NCBI GenBank assembly: GCA_028719045.1
Contig: JAQULD010000022.1
Location: 1-17,213, forward strand
Length of the DNA: 17,213 bases
Reading direction: 5' to 3'
Source of the DNA: Candidatus Omnitrophota bacterium
GTDB taxonomy: Bacteria > Omnitrophota > Koll11 > Gygaellales > Profunditerraquicolaceae
Shown in pieces: positions 7,316-13,716 of the stretch. Every line of letters begins with the position of its first letter. Position 1 is the stretch's first letter. The position numbers and the translations under genes were made by a program. The notes beneath the pieces were generated by a model. The model was not told where the DNA came from. It did no database searches and saw nothing but the letters and a program-made list of their open reading frames with translations.

Positions 7316-8521
7316 TTATTTAATCGCTCCGCGTAAGGTGTCTTCTGTCACTCTTTCCCCCTTTAAGATAAGCTTTCGCGCGGCTCCGACTTTTTTCCAC
7401 ACATTGCATAACATAACGCCTCTGACTAAATCATCCTTTAAATAATAAATAACCCCTTTACGGTTTTCCTCCTGCCAATCCGCGAATGTTTTTAAGCTGG
7501 AATCGATCTCTCCCGCCGCCTCATAGCCGAACTCAAACAGATCGGAGAAAAAATACGGGATATAGTCGAAAGGAAGCCCTCCGCCGGCCATATTCTCTCC
7601 GGCGTGTTTGCCCTGTTTCAAAGCATTGTCCCAATGCTCTACGCGCATACTTCTGCCCAAAGCCTTGCAGGGAAAAAAACAATTATCTCCCGCGGCATAG
7701 ATATCAGGGGCGGAAGTTTGCAGGAATTCGTTGACCACGATTCCGTTGTCAGTTTTTAAGTTCGCCTTTACCGCGAGTTTAATTTCAGGGCTAAGGCCGA
7801 TGCCGACTATCAGGATATCGGACAATTTCTCCTTTCCCTTTTCCGTGCGGGTGAGGAACTTTCCCTCATTTTTCTCGATAGATAGCGGCTTATCCTCACT
7901 TAAGACCTCCACGCCTTTCTGGATGTAATACGCCTGTATCGCCTCGGAAAGGTAATCAGGAAAGACGCGTTTACAAATATAACTTTCCGGGAAAAGCATG
8001 CTTACTTTTATTTTATTCAGATTAAGCGCGGCGGCGATCTCTGAACCGATAAATCCTCCGCCTATGACAAGCGCGCTCTTTCCTTCCTGCGCCTGCGCGC
8101 GTATACGCTCGTAATCATCGAGATAACGGTAATAAGAGATTCCGTCCAGGTCCCCTCCCGGTATCGGCAATACCCGCGGCCTTCCGCCGGTTGCCAGCAG
8201 CAGTTTTTCGTATTTATATTCATTGCCGGAACTATCCGTGACGTTTTTTTTGGCGGGATTGATGGCGGTTACCGACACCCCGATTTTAAGTTCTACTTTG
8301 TTTTCTTCATAGAATGCCGGTTCATTGATAAAAATACCTTCTTTTTGCATTTGCCCGGTCCATAATTTTTTGGAAAGCGGCGGCCTGTCATAAGGCAGAT
8401 ACTTCTCATCCCCGAATACAACGATCGGGTTATCTTTATCCAGGTCTCTTATTCCCTCTATCGCCGAAGCTCCGGCAAGCCCCGCTCCCGCAATAATGTA
8501 TTTGTAAGCTGATTTTTCCAT
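7316..8521 (-). CDS. AIF/ferredoxin-reductase-like FAD-dependent NAD(P)H oxidoreductase
   Basis: Two-dinucleotide-domain flavoprotein of the class that contains rubredoxin and ferredoxin reductases and bacterial AIF homologues. GAGLAG (12-17) binds FAD, LPYDRPPLSKKLW follows as in the ferredoxin reductases, VIGGGFIGSEIA binds NAD(P)H, and IYAAGDN closes the FAD site. The C-terminal part, with RVEHWDNALKQGKHAGENM, is typical of the AIF/BphA4 subgroup. No rubredoxin or Rieske domain is fused to it. An AGGAGG site lies 4 bases before the ATG. The electron acceptor cannot be read from sequence; a ferredoxin, rubredoxin or quinone is possible. Its position next to NDH-2 and the pentose phosphate enzymes suggests NAD(P)H turnover. 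Confidence 0.88.
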   Translation of the reverse strand: MEKSAYKYIIAGAGLAGASAIEGIRDLDKDNPIVVFGDEKYLPYDRPPLSKKLWTGQMQKEGIFINEPAFYEENKVELKIGVSVTAINPAKKNVTDSSGNEYKYEKLLLATGGRPRVLPIPGGDLDGISYYRYLDDYERIRAQAQEGKSALVIGGGFIGSEIAAALNLNKIKVSMLFPESYICKRVFPDYLSEAIQAYYIQKGVEVLSEDKPLSIEKNEGKFLTRTEKGKEKLSDILIVGIGLSPEIKLAVKANLKTDNGIVVNEFLQTSAPDIYAAGDNCFFPCKALGRSMRVEHWDNALKQGKHAGENMAGGGLPFDYIPYFFSDLFEFGYEAAGEIDSSLKTFADWQEENRKGVIYYLKDDLVRGVMLCNVWKKVGAARKLILKGERVTEDTLRGAIK

Positions 8522-8556
8522 AATCCTCCTGTTATAACTCCGGGAAATTAAGTGGT

Positions 8557-8964
8557 TTAAGAGGCAGGCTTGAATTCCCAGGAGCTTAAATTATCCTTAT
8601 CATCGAAATAAAGGTAAACTTTATCGGTATGGAAAAACCTTGTCGGCATGCGATAAAGACAACACTCACTGACATTGATATTCTTTCCGCACTCCGGGCT
8701 TCCCCAAAGAATGGGCTCGCCGTAACGGATTAAGATGTCATTTTTAGAAACCCCCTTTTCAAGGCCGTTGTTTTTGACATCTTTTTTCAATTTGGCGAAA
8801 TATTCTTCATGTTTATCCACGTAATCCTTTATCTCAGCCTCATTCTTAGAATACCTCATAAGCATCATCACTTGCTCATGGCGCTGGACTGAGCAACCGG
8901 ACAGCAAAAGTACAATTTGATAAAAAACCAGAAATATAATGGTTAATTTTAGTTTATAGTCCAT
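8557..8964 (-). CDS. Small lipoprotein, BamE/SmpA-like appearance
   Basis: Predicted 135-residue lipoprotein. A hydrophobic stretch at 7-21 ends in the lipobox LLSGC, so Cys24 should be lipidated after cleavage. A charged, probably helical segment (about 38-66) is followed by GVSKNDILIRYGEP (71-84) and VYLYFDDKDNLSSWEF (116-131). That arrangement is reminiscent of BamE/SmpA/OmlA-type small domains, where a GxP turn is followed by a strand pair. Three further cysteines (92, 101, 102) could form disulfides outside the membrane. No convincing Shine-Dalgarno precedes the ATG; a TATACT box 9 bases upstream may give an almost leaderless transcript. It stands 35 bases before the AIF-like gene. Function is unknown and the fold assignment is tentative. 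Confidence 0.75.
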   Translation of the reverse strand: MDYKLKLTIIFLVFYQIVLLLSGCSVQRHEQVMMLMRYSKNEAEIKDYVDKHEEYFAKLKKDVKNNGLEKGVSKNDILIRYGEPILWGSPECGKNINVSECCLYRMPTRFFHTDKVYLYFDDKDNLSSWEFKPAS

Positions 8965-8973
8965 TTGTTTGTA

Positions 8974-9002
8974 AGTATAACCCCTATATTTGAATTATTG
9001 AA
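8974..9002 (-). promoter_or_regulatory. Weak candidate promoter for the small lipoprotein
   Basis: On the minus strand a TATACT -10 box (8974-8979) lies 9 bases before the ATG, with a poor -35 (TTCAAT, 3 of 6 matches) 17 bases further up. If used, transcription would start within a few bases of the ATG, giving a nearly leaderless mRNA, in line with the missing ribosome site. The rest of the 138-base gap (8965-9102) shows no terminator or other structure. Confidence 0.3.
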
Positions 9003-9102
9003 TAGCCGCCTTCGCCTTTTTTTTGACTTTCTTCCACCCTGTTATTTATAGGCCTGGAGGCGATAAGATGCTTGATTTGTTTTTTAAGAGGTGTGTCTGG
9101 GA

Positions 9103-9723
9103 TTAATGGTCTTGTTCGGGGAGGATGGTTTCTTTTTTTTCTTTGTCCTTATTTCCATTATAAATCATCCTGGTGACTTTTAAAGCGACAAAGACCGCGA
9201 TAACGCAAAAGACGATCAGGAGAGTTTCTTTCTTGTAATGCATTATTTTGGTACCGAAAAACGAAAGCAGGAGTATCCGCGGGATTACCCCTACCAAAGT
9301 GCAGATAATAAAAGGGACAAGCGGAATATTGGTAATGCCGGAGGCGATGGAAAAGACCTTAAACGGGACAATGGGCAGGACCCTTCCAATCAAAACGCCC
9401 CAGGCGCCGAATTTTTTCGCGAAGGCTTCCGCTTTATAAATGTGGTGAGGTTTTATGAGGATGAATTTGCCGAATTTCAGGATCACGGGCAAGGCGGCGT
9501 AACGGCCAAGCAAATAACCCACGATCGCGCCTAACGTAGAGCCAAGCGCGCCGAATATCATGATCGAAACCAAAGGTATGCCCATGGCGCCTGCGCCGAG
9601 CAATATCACTTCCGAAGGGATAGGGACTATGCTCGACTCCAGGAACATGGCGATAAAAACCCCGAAGTCGCCTAAATTACCAACCATCACCGCTATATGC
9701 TCATTCAAAACATGTTCGATCAT
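9103..9723 (-). CDS. DedA/VTT-domain membrane protein
   Basis: Integral membrane protein of the DedA (SNARE-associated, VTT) family, whose members are linked to flipping of undecaprenyl phosphate or other lipids and to membrane homeostasis. The signature FLESSIVPIPSEV (27-39) carries the conserved Glu29 and the Pro-Ser-Glu loop. GALGSTLGAIVGYLLGRYA (58-76) and GRVLPIVPFKVFSIASG with Arg114 (113-129) form the second half of the domain. The Lys/Glu-rich C-terminus should be cytosolic. Length 206 is normal. An AGGAG lies 12 bases before the ATG, a long spacing, and the gene has its own strong promoter. The substrate cannot be told from sequence. It lies just after the arsenic operon, but nothing ties it functionally to that operon. 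Confidence 0.9.
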   Translation of the reverse strand: MIEHVLNEHIAVMVGNLGDFGVFIAMFLESSIVPIPSEVILLGAGAMGIPLVSIMIFGALGSTLGAIVGYLLGRYAALPVILKFGKFILIKPHHIYKAEAFAKKFGAWGVLIGRVLPIVPFKVFSIASGITNIPLVPFIICTLVGVIPRILLLSFFGTKIMHYKKETLLIVFCVIAVFVALKVTRMIYNGNKDKEKKETILPEQDH

Positions 9724-9778
9724 CTAACCGGATATCTCCTGAGAGCGAATTAAACTACCTATATGTGAAAGCTATTTT

Positions 9779-9806
9779 ATTATACGCTACATAACTCAAA
9801 TATCAA
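9779..9806 (-). promoter_or_regulatory. Sigma-70-type promoter of the DedA-family gene
   Basis: On the minus strand TTGATA (9801-9806, 5 of 6) and a perfect TATAAT (9779-9784) are separated by 16 bases, in the 107-base gap after the ACR3 gene. The leader would be about 50 bases. The arsenic operon therefore probably ends before this point, though no hairpin terminator is visible after the ACR3 stop and read-through is possible. Confidence 0.7.
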
Positions 9807-9830
9807 GGAAATAGGATACGGGAATGCGAA

Positions 9831-10883
9831 TTACGCCTTGATGAAATATTTCTTTTTAAAATACAACGCTACATTAACCAACGCGATTAAAACCGGCACC
9901 TCAACCATAGGCCCAATTACCGTAGCGAATGCCTGCCCGGAATTGATGCCAAAAATAGCTACCGCAACCGCGATCGCCAGCTCAAAATCATTGCTTGAAG
10001 CGGTAAATGAAACAGCTGTAATTTCGGCGTAATTGGCTTTTAGCTTTCTGGCAATAAAAAAAGTTGAAAACCACATAATAAGGAAATATGCCACAAGCGG
10101 GGCCGCAATCCTGGCCACATCCAAGGGGAGCCTCACGATATATTCACCTTTCAAAGAAAACATAACGATTATGGTAAATAAAAGAGCTACTAATGTAACT
10201 GGGCTTATCAGAGGGAGAAAAACACTTTCATACCAATGCATGCCCTTGACCTTGAGAAGAGAAAAGCGCGTTACGACCCCGGAAATAAACGGGACACCTA
10301 AATAGATAAAAACTGTTTTTGCTGATTCCCACATTGACACACTGACATTAATGCCTTTGGCAAGGCCAAGCTTATTCAGGGCAAAAGTAACAAAAATATA
10401 AATATAAACCGCATAGAAAAGTACTTGAAATATCGCGTTGAAAGCAACCAGCCCAGCCGCAAGCTCCCGGTCTCCTTCGGCAAGTTCGTTCCAAACGATC
10501 ACCATGGCAATGCACCTTGCCAGCCCGACGATAATAACTCCCACCATATATTCCGGGTAATTGCGAAGGAAAATAACGGCTAAGGCAAACATTATAACCG
10601 GGCCTACAACCCAGTTCTGAAGAAGGGAAAATCCGAGAGTTTTTTTGTTTTGTAATATCTTGCCGATCTCCTCATATTTGACCTTGGCCAAAGGCGGGTA
10701 CATCATTAGGATAAGCCCGACAGCGATCGGAATATTTGTCGTACCGACCTGAAACCTGTTCCAGAAACCGGCTATCTGCGGATATAAATATCCGGATAAC
10801 ACCCCTAAAGCCATGGACAGAAAGATCCATAATGTCAAAAATCTATCCAGGAATGGCAATTTTTTCGTGATGCCTTCCGGCAT
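9831..10883 (-). CDS. acr3: ACR3-family arsenite efflux transporter
   Basis: Ten-helix inner-membrane carrier that exports arsenite (and in some members antimonite) using the proton gradient. The family hallmarks are [13 protein letters not shown] (120-132) with the essential Cys124, and the segment [22 protein letters not shown], with Glu301, followed by GPMVEVP with Glu328. A conserved [15 protein letters not shown] (59-73) is also present. Length 350 is typical for ACR3 and differs from ArsB (about 430). It is the last gene of the arsenic operon, 11 bases after arsG, with a GAGAGG site about 6 bases before the ATG. With no arsenate reductase nearby, it would handle arsenite that enters as such or is made by other cell thiols. 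Confidence 0.95.
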   Translation of the reverse strand: MPEGITKKLPFLDRFLTLWIFLSMALGVLSGYLYPQIAGFWNRFQVGTTNIPIAVGLILMMYPPLAKVKYEEIGKILQNKKTLGFSLLQNWVVGPVIMFALAVIFLRNYPEYMVGVIIVGLARCIAMVIVWNELAEGDRELAAGLVAFNAIFQVLFYAVYIYIFVTFALNKLGLAKGINVSVSMWESAKTVFIYLGVPFISGVVTRFSLLKVKGMHWYESVFLPLISPVTLVALLFTIIVMFSLKGEYIVRLPLDVARIAAPLVAYFLIMWFSTFFIARKLKANYAEITAVSFTASSNDFELAIAVAVAIFGINSGQAFATVIGPMVEVPVLIALVNVALYFKKKYFIKA

Positions 10884-10894
10884 AATGCGCCTCT

Positions 10895-11587
10895 CTATAC
10901 TATCCTTAAAAGATATAACGAAATATAATACAAACCCACCAGAATAAATAACACTGCGGTGATTTTACGCATATAATGTTCCAATTTCGTCAAGCGATTA
11001 AACCAGCGGCCAAGCGAAGACACTCCTAAGGCAAAAAAAAGCGCGAATAATAAAACAGGAAGGCCTGTTCCTATCCCGTAAAGAAAAGGTAGCATGCCCC
11101 CCAGCTTATTGTTAAGCGCAAGCGGGATAAGACTTCCGAAAAAAAGCGCCGCTGATACCGGGCAAAAAACCAAAGCAAAAACAAAACCTAAAATAAACGA
11201 ACCTTTGATCCCCGAATCGGCTATTTTTTCCTGATGTTTTTGCGAAAGGGTAAGGCTCGGCATGTTGAATTTAAACAAATCCAGTAAAACCAGCCCCGTC
11301 ACGACCATAACGGGGCCAAATAACTTATTCATGTATTTCTGCAGAAAATTAGCCAACACCGGTACACTTAGCAGTGAATTGATAATGATTATTCCTAAGG
11401 CCGCATAGGAAAACATTCTCCCCGCCGTATAAAATAAACCCGACAAAAACACTGCTTTAGGATGTACGATCTTTTTTGACAAAAAAGAAATTGCAGCTAC
11501 ATTAGTGGCTAAAGGACACGGGCTTATCGAAGTAAGGATTCCCAGCCACAGGGAAGAAACGATACCCAACCAAACCCCATCCATCAT
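10895..11587 (-). CDS. arsG: ArsG-like / CcdA-DsbD-type membrane protein
   Basis: Six-helix membrane protein of the CcdA/DsbD transmembrane superfamily, in the subgroup named ArsG for aromatic arsenical efflux. The two cysteine-proline motifs that define CcdA-type electron carriers are both present: SPCPLA with Cys24 in the first helix and FCPVSAA with Cys142 in the fourth, in two homologous halves. This suggests disulfide transfer across the membrane at least as strongly as it suggests efflux. ATGATG lies at the start: the first ATG (11587) overlaps the arsF stop as ATGA, but AAGGAG is only 2 bases before it and 5 before the second ATG, so either may be used. It lies between arsF and acr3. 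Family is clear; whether it pumps arsenicals or moves electrons is not. Confidence 0.85.
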   Translation of the reverse strand: MMDGVWLGIVSSLWLGILTSISPCPLATNVAAISFLSKKIVHPKAVFLSGLFYTAGRMFSYAALGIIIINSLLSVPVLANFLQKYMNKLFGPVMVVTGLVLLDLFKFNMPSLTLSQKHQEKIADSGIKGSFILGFVFALVFCPVSAALFFGSLIPLALNNKLGGMLPFLYGIGTGLPVLLFALFFALGVSSLGRWFNRLTKLEHYMRKITAVLFILVGLYYISLYLLRIV

Positions 11588-12015
11588 CGCTCCTTAAGAA
11601 AATCAGCAATTTCTGCCTTAACATAGGAGAAAAACCTTTGTTTATCCATGGCATATTCCCATATTTTTTCCAGGTTCTTTGCCTTTATTTCCTTGCCGTC
11701 TTTTACCAAAGATAAAACAAGCGATTTAGTATAAAGCTGATAGTCCTTTACGAAATGCTCATTGGCTTTATCTTCGATGTTAACGGCCCTGAATTCCACC
11801 TTGCCGGATACGATCTCGTTTTTGAAATATGTTTCAACAGCTTCTTTTGAATACTGCTCCAACTTATAACAGGTAGGACAGCGCATCGAACTATGGAAAT
11901 AATATACGGTTATATGATCCGGTTGCAAAAAAGCGGCGCTGGTTTTATTAATTGAAGCGAGGATCCCGAAACTAACCAAGATAACCGCCAGAAAAACGGA
12001 TATGCTTCTTTTCAC
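11584..12015 (-). CDS. arsF: Exported thioredoxin-fold protein, ArsF-like
   Basis: Small protein resembling the ArsF family, described as a subunit needed for reducing nitroaromatic arsenicals. After a basic start and hydrophobic stretch (about residues 5-21) ending near TSAA, it has VYYFHSSMRCPTC with Cys46 and Cys49, a thioredoxin-like CxxC at the end of a first strand, and a helix with EQYSKEAVETYF. I chose the GTG at 12015: GGAGG precedes it by 5 bases, whereas the in-frame ATG at 12027 has no ribosome site and adds only MEAR. The signal peptide places the CPTC motif outside the cytoplasmic membrane, possibly anchored if it is not cleaved. It ends in an ATGA overlap with arsG. I recognise the family, but the biochemical role rests on a remote family description. 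Confidence 0.82.
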   Translation of the reverse strand: MKRSISVFLAVILVSFGILASINKTSAAFLQPDHITVYYFHSSMRCPTCYKLEQYSKEAVETYFKNEIVSGKVEFRAVNIEDKANEHFVKDYQLYTKSLVLSLVKDGKEIKAKNLEKIWEYAMDKQRFFSYVKAEIADFLKER

Positions 12016-12020
12016 TCTTG

Positions 12021-12025
12021 CCTCC
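12021..12025 (-). promoter_or_regulatory. Ribosome binding site deciding the GTG start of the ArsF-like gene
   Basis: GGAGG on the minus strand, 5 bases before the GTG at 12015. It overlaps the alternative ATG at 12027 to 12025, which therefore cannot be the start served by this site. Confidence 0.7.
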
Positions 12026-12030
12026 ATATC

Positions 12031-12264
12031 TTATTTTGAAATTATCCTCTTGATCTCTTCTTTACTCAAGACTTGACCCGTTGAAACCACTTTTCCGTCA
12101 ACCGCTAACGCAGGAGTCAGCATCACACCGTATTCTGTGATCTTGATAATATCATTGACCTTACTGATTTCCGCGGGGACGCCGAGTTCTTTAACCGCCG
12201 CTTCGGCGTTAGCGGTAAGCTGTTTACATTTAGGACAACCCATACCTAAAATTTCTATTTTCAT
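12031..12264 (-). CDS. Small thioredoxin-family redox protein (CPKC)
   Basis: A 77-residue cytosolic thioredoxin-fold protein of the redox-active disulfide protein 2 type (TIGR00412-like). MKIEILGMGCPKCKQL places Cys10 and Cys13 at the end of the first strand, and LTPAL (49-53) carries the cis-proline loop with Pro51. There is no signal peptide, so it should act in the cytosol. AGGAGG lies 8 bases before the ATG. It stands 49 bases after the permease and 15 before the ArsF-like gene. Such proteins often accompany ArsP-type permeases. I infer that it supplies reducing equivalents to a neighbour, perhaps the CcdA-like ArsG protein, or handles thiol-bound arsenicals. Confidence 0.9.
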   Translation of the reverse strand: MKIEILGMGCPKCKQLTANAEAAVKELGVPAEISKVNDIIKITEYGVMLTPALAVDGKVVSTGQVLSKEEIKRIISK

Positions 12265-12313
12265 TTATTATACCTCCTAATCCCTGAATTATCGCCTTTC
12301 CGTAGGATATGAA

Positions 12314-13264
12314 TCATTTAATAATCAGATTAAACAGGTATCCGGTGAAAATTATCCCGGCACCAACTACAGACGCAAAAATAAGCAGTAACTTCAACTT
12401 CATGACGCGCTTTAAAATGAGAAACTCCGGGAGCGACAAAGCAGTGACTGCCATCATGAACGCCAATGCCGTCCCCATAGCTACTCCTTTTTCGGTCAGC
12501 GCGCTCACCAAGGGTATCACTCCGGCCGCGTTTGAATAAAGAGGGATGCCTATAAGTGTGGCCAAAGGCACCGCAAACCATTTATCAGGTCCGGCATACC
12601 TGGCTAGAAAATCTTGGGGGACAAATCCGTGTATCCAGGCTCCTAGACCGATACCCATCACCACGAAAAGCCAAATATGCTTAATGATATCTTTCGTATA
12701 TTCGCGGGAAAAAATCAAACGCTCTGAGAGCTTCGCCCCTTCTCCCGTATAACAGCAACCTGTTTTTTGATGGCTGATCTTTACAACCAGATTTTCCAAT
12801 TTTAAATATCCGATAAGAAGGCCTGAGACTATCGCGATCATTAATCCGCTGCCTATATAAATAAATGCTATCTTCCAGCCAAACAACCCCCAAAGCATCA
12901 CCAAAGCCACTTCATTGATCATAGGTGAAGCCACTAAAAAGGAAAAGGTCACTCCCAACGACACACCTGCCTCCACGAATCCTAAAAAAAGCGGCACCGC
13001 GCTGCATGAACAGAATGGCGTAACGATCCCTAACAAAGAAGCCAATATATTTCCCACATACGTTCTTTTATGGCTTAAGATAGCGCGCGTCTTCTCTGGC
13101 GGGAAAAAAGTCCTGATAAAAGACACAAAGAAAATAATCACAGCAAGAAGAAGAAAAATTTTAATGGTATCATATAAAAAGAAATCTATTGCCTCAGAAA
13201 AAAGAGCGCCTTTAGGCATTTTGAGGTAATAATAAACAAACCAATCAATTAGCGGTTTAATCAT
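12314..13264 (-). CDS. ArsP/DUF318-type permease
   Basis: Multi-helix membrane permease of the ArsP_1 (DUF318, YraQ-like) family; characterised members export trivalent organoarsenicals such as methylarsenite. The diagnostic stretch begins with FCSCSAVP (84-91, Cys85 and Cys87) and continues to SFLVASPMINEVAL (108-121). A second similar half follows around ATLIGIPLYSNAAGVIPLV. The cytosolic loop between the halves contains KTGCC (Cys170 and Cys171), a possible extra metal-binding site. Length 316 is usual. Its ATG overlaps the regulator stop as ATGA, so the two are translated together. It precedes the thioredoxin gene. Substrate is inferred from family and the ACR3/ArsFG context; other DUF318 proteins are uncharacterised. 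Confidence 0.88.
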   Translation of the reverse strand: MIKPLIDWFVYYYLKMPKGALFSEAIDFFLYDTIKIFLLLAVIIFFVSFIRTFFPPEKTRAILSHKRTYVGNILASLLGIVTPFCSCSAVPLFLGFVEAGVSLGVTFSFLVASPMINEVALVMLWGLFGWKIAFIYIGSGLMIAIVSGLLIGYLKLENLVVKISHQKTGCCYTGEGAKLSERLIFSREYTKDIIKHIWLFVVMGIGLGAWIHGFVPQDFLARYAGPDKWFAVPLATLIGIPLYSNAAGVIPLVSALTEKGVAMGTALAFMMAVTALSLPEFLILKRVMKLKLLLIFASVVGAGIIFTGYLFNLIIK

Positions 13265-13578
13265 TTAGCTTTAACCTTCCTTCCGGACTTGGAAATCCTG
13301 CAGCAGCCGCCTTCGATGCGTATTGCCTTGATATTTACCAAACCGTCAGCTATTTTTCTATGAGCCGAAGTTATGATCCTGGAGAATGTCGGACGGGAAA
13401 TCCGCATTAACTTAGCGGCTTCTACCTGCTTTAGCCCTTCCAGGCAGGCAAGACGTACCGCCTCGAATTCGTCAAGAGAAAGATAGACCCCTTCGCATTT
13501 ACTCAATGGCTTGCACCGCGGCTTAAAACACATCTCCCCCGGTATGCATTCAACAAATCTGGTTTTTTTAGGCCTCAT
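13261..13578 (-). CDS. UPF0251 (DUF134) helix-turn-helix DNA-binding protein, probable operon regulator
   Basis: A 105-residue predicted DNA-binding protein. LSLDEFEAVRLACLEGLKQVEAAKLMRISRPTF (33-65), split here for reading, is the DUF134 hallmark: a sigma-70 region 4-like helix-turn-helix covering about 49-70, then RKIADGLVNIKAIRIEGG. It is rich in cysteine: Cys11, 17, 22 and 28 in the N-terminal arm, Cys45, and a Cys92-Cys93 pair at the end, which could bind a metalloid or metal. It is the first gene of the arsenic operon, where ArsR would be expected, and it sits just downstream of a promoter with a perfect palindrome. Autoregulation is therefore inferred. The AAAGG site 6 bases before the ATG sets the start. 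The ligand is unknown. Confidence 0.9.
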   Translation of the reverse strand: MRPKKTRFVECIPGEMCFKPRCKPLSKCEGVYLSLDEFEAVRLACLEGLKQVEAAKLMRISRPTFSRIITSAHRKIADGLVNIKAIRIEGGCCRISKSGRKVKAK

Positions 13579-13592
13579 CGTTTACCTTTGCA

Positions 13593-13614
13593 GTTATGAA
13601 CATATGTTCATAAC
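13593..13614. promoter_or_regulatory. Perfect 22-bp palindrome, probable operator of the arsenic operon
   Basis: The half-site GTTATGAACAT is followed without a spacer by its exact reverse complement. It begins 2 bases after the -10 box and covers the expected transcription start, 15 bases before the regulator ATG. That position suits repression by the dimeric DUF134 product or another regulator. Confidence 0.75.
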
Positions 13615-13615
13615 A

Positions 13616-13643
13616 AGTTTAGCACGCCCGGGGCTATTGTCAA
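13616..13643 (-). promoter_or_regulatory. Sigma-70-type promoter of the arsenic operon
   Basis: On the minus strand a perfect TTGACA (13638-13643) is followed after 16 bases by TAAACT (13616-13621, 4 of 6). The weak -10 and immediately adjoining palindrome suggest a regulated promoter. The start would fall inside the palindrome, about 30 bases before the regulator ATG. Confidence 0.65.
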
Positions 13644-13645
13644 CA

Positions 13646-13692
13646 AAAAAAACAAGCTGCCTCCTCCTCAAACGGAAAGCGCCTGTTTTTTT
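13646..13692 (-). terminator. Probable intrinsic terminator after the MscS-like gene
   Basis: Two 12-base arms (13646-13657 and 13681-13692) are complementary with one non-Watson-Crick position. In the minus-strand RNA this is a G-U pair. The stem reads AAAAAAACAGGC and GCUUGUUUUUUU, with a 23-base loop, and ends in a run of eight U. The A/T-rich arms make it possibly bidirectional. It separates the SecY-MscS unit from the arsenic promoter. The long loop lowers confidence. Confidence 0.45.
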
Positions 13693-13716
13693 GAGATCCC
13701 CGGAATGCCGGTTCTT

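Noticed and set aside
9023..9051. TTGACT followed by TTATAG on the plus strand, resembling a promoter
   Set aside because: No plus-strand gene follows and the -10 match is poor; probably chance in an A/T-rich gap.
9706..9718. Short palindrome AACATGTT at the start of the DedA-family gene, similar to the arsenic operator core
   Set aside because: Only 8 bases, lacks the central ATAT arrangement and lies inside the coding region; most likely coincidence.
12016..12027. ATG at 12027 as start of the ArsF-like gene
   Set aside because: There is no ribosome site before it, while GGAGG is placed 5 bases before the GTG at 12015, which also leaves a normal signal peptide.
12265..12313. TATAAT just before the CPKC thioredoxin gene
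   Set aside because: It overlaps the spacer between the ribosome site and the ATG, so a transcript from it would start inside the gene; no -35 partner was evident.
12330..12581. Open frame of 83 codons on the minus strand
   Set aside because: It lies out of frame inside the ArsP-type permease gene, whose protein shows clear family motifs.
13681..13716. CCGG-AATG-CCGG hairpin just after the MscS-like stop codon
   Set aside because: The stem is only 4 pairs and has no T run directly after it on the minus strand; the larger A/T-armed hairpin next to it is the better terminator.
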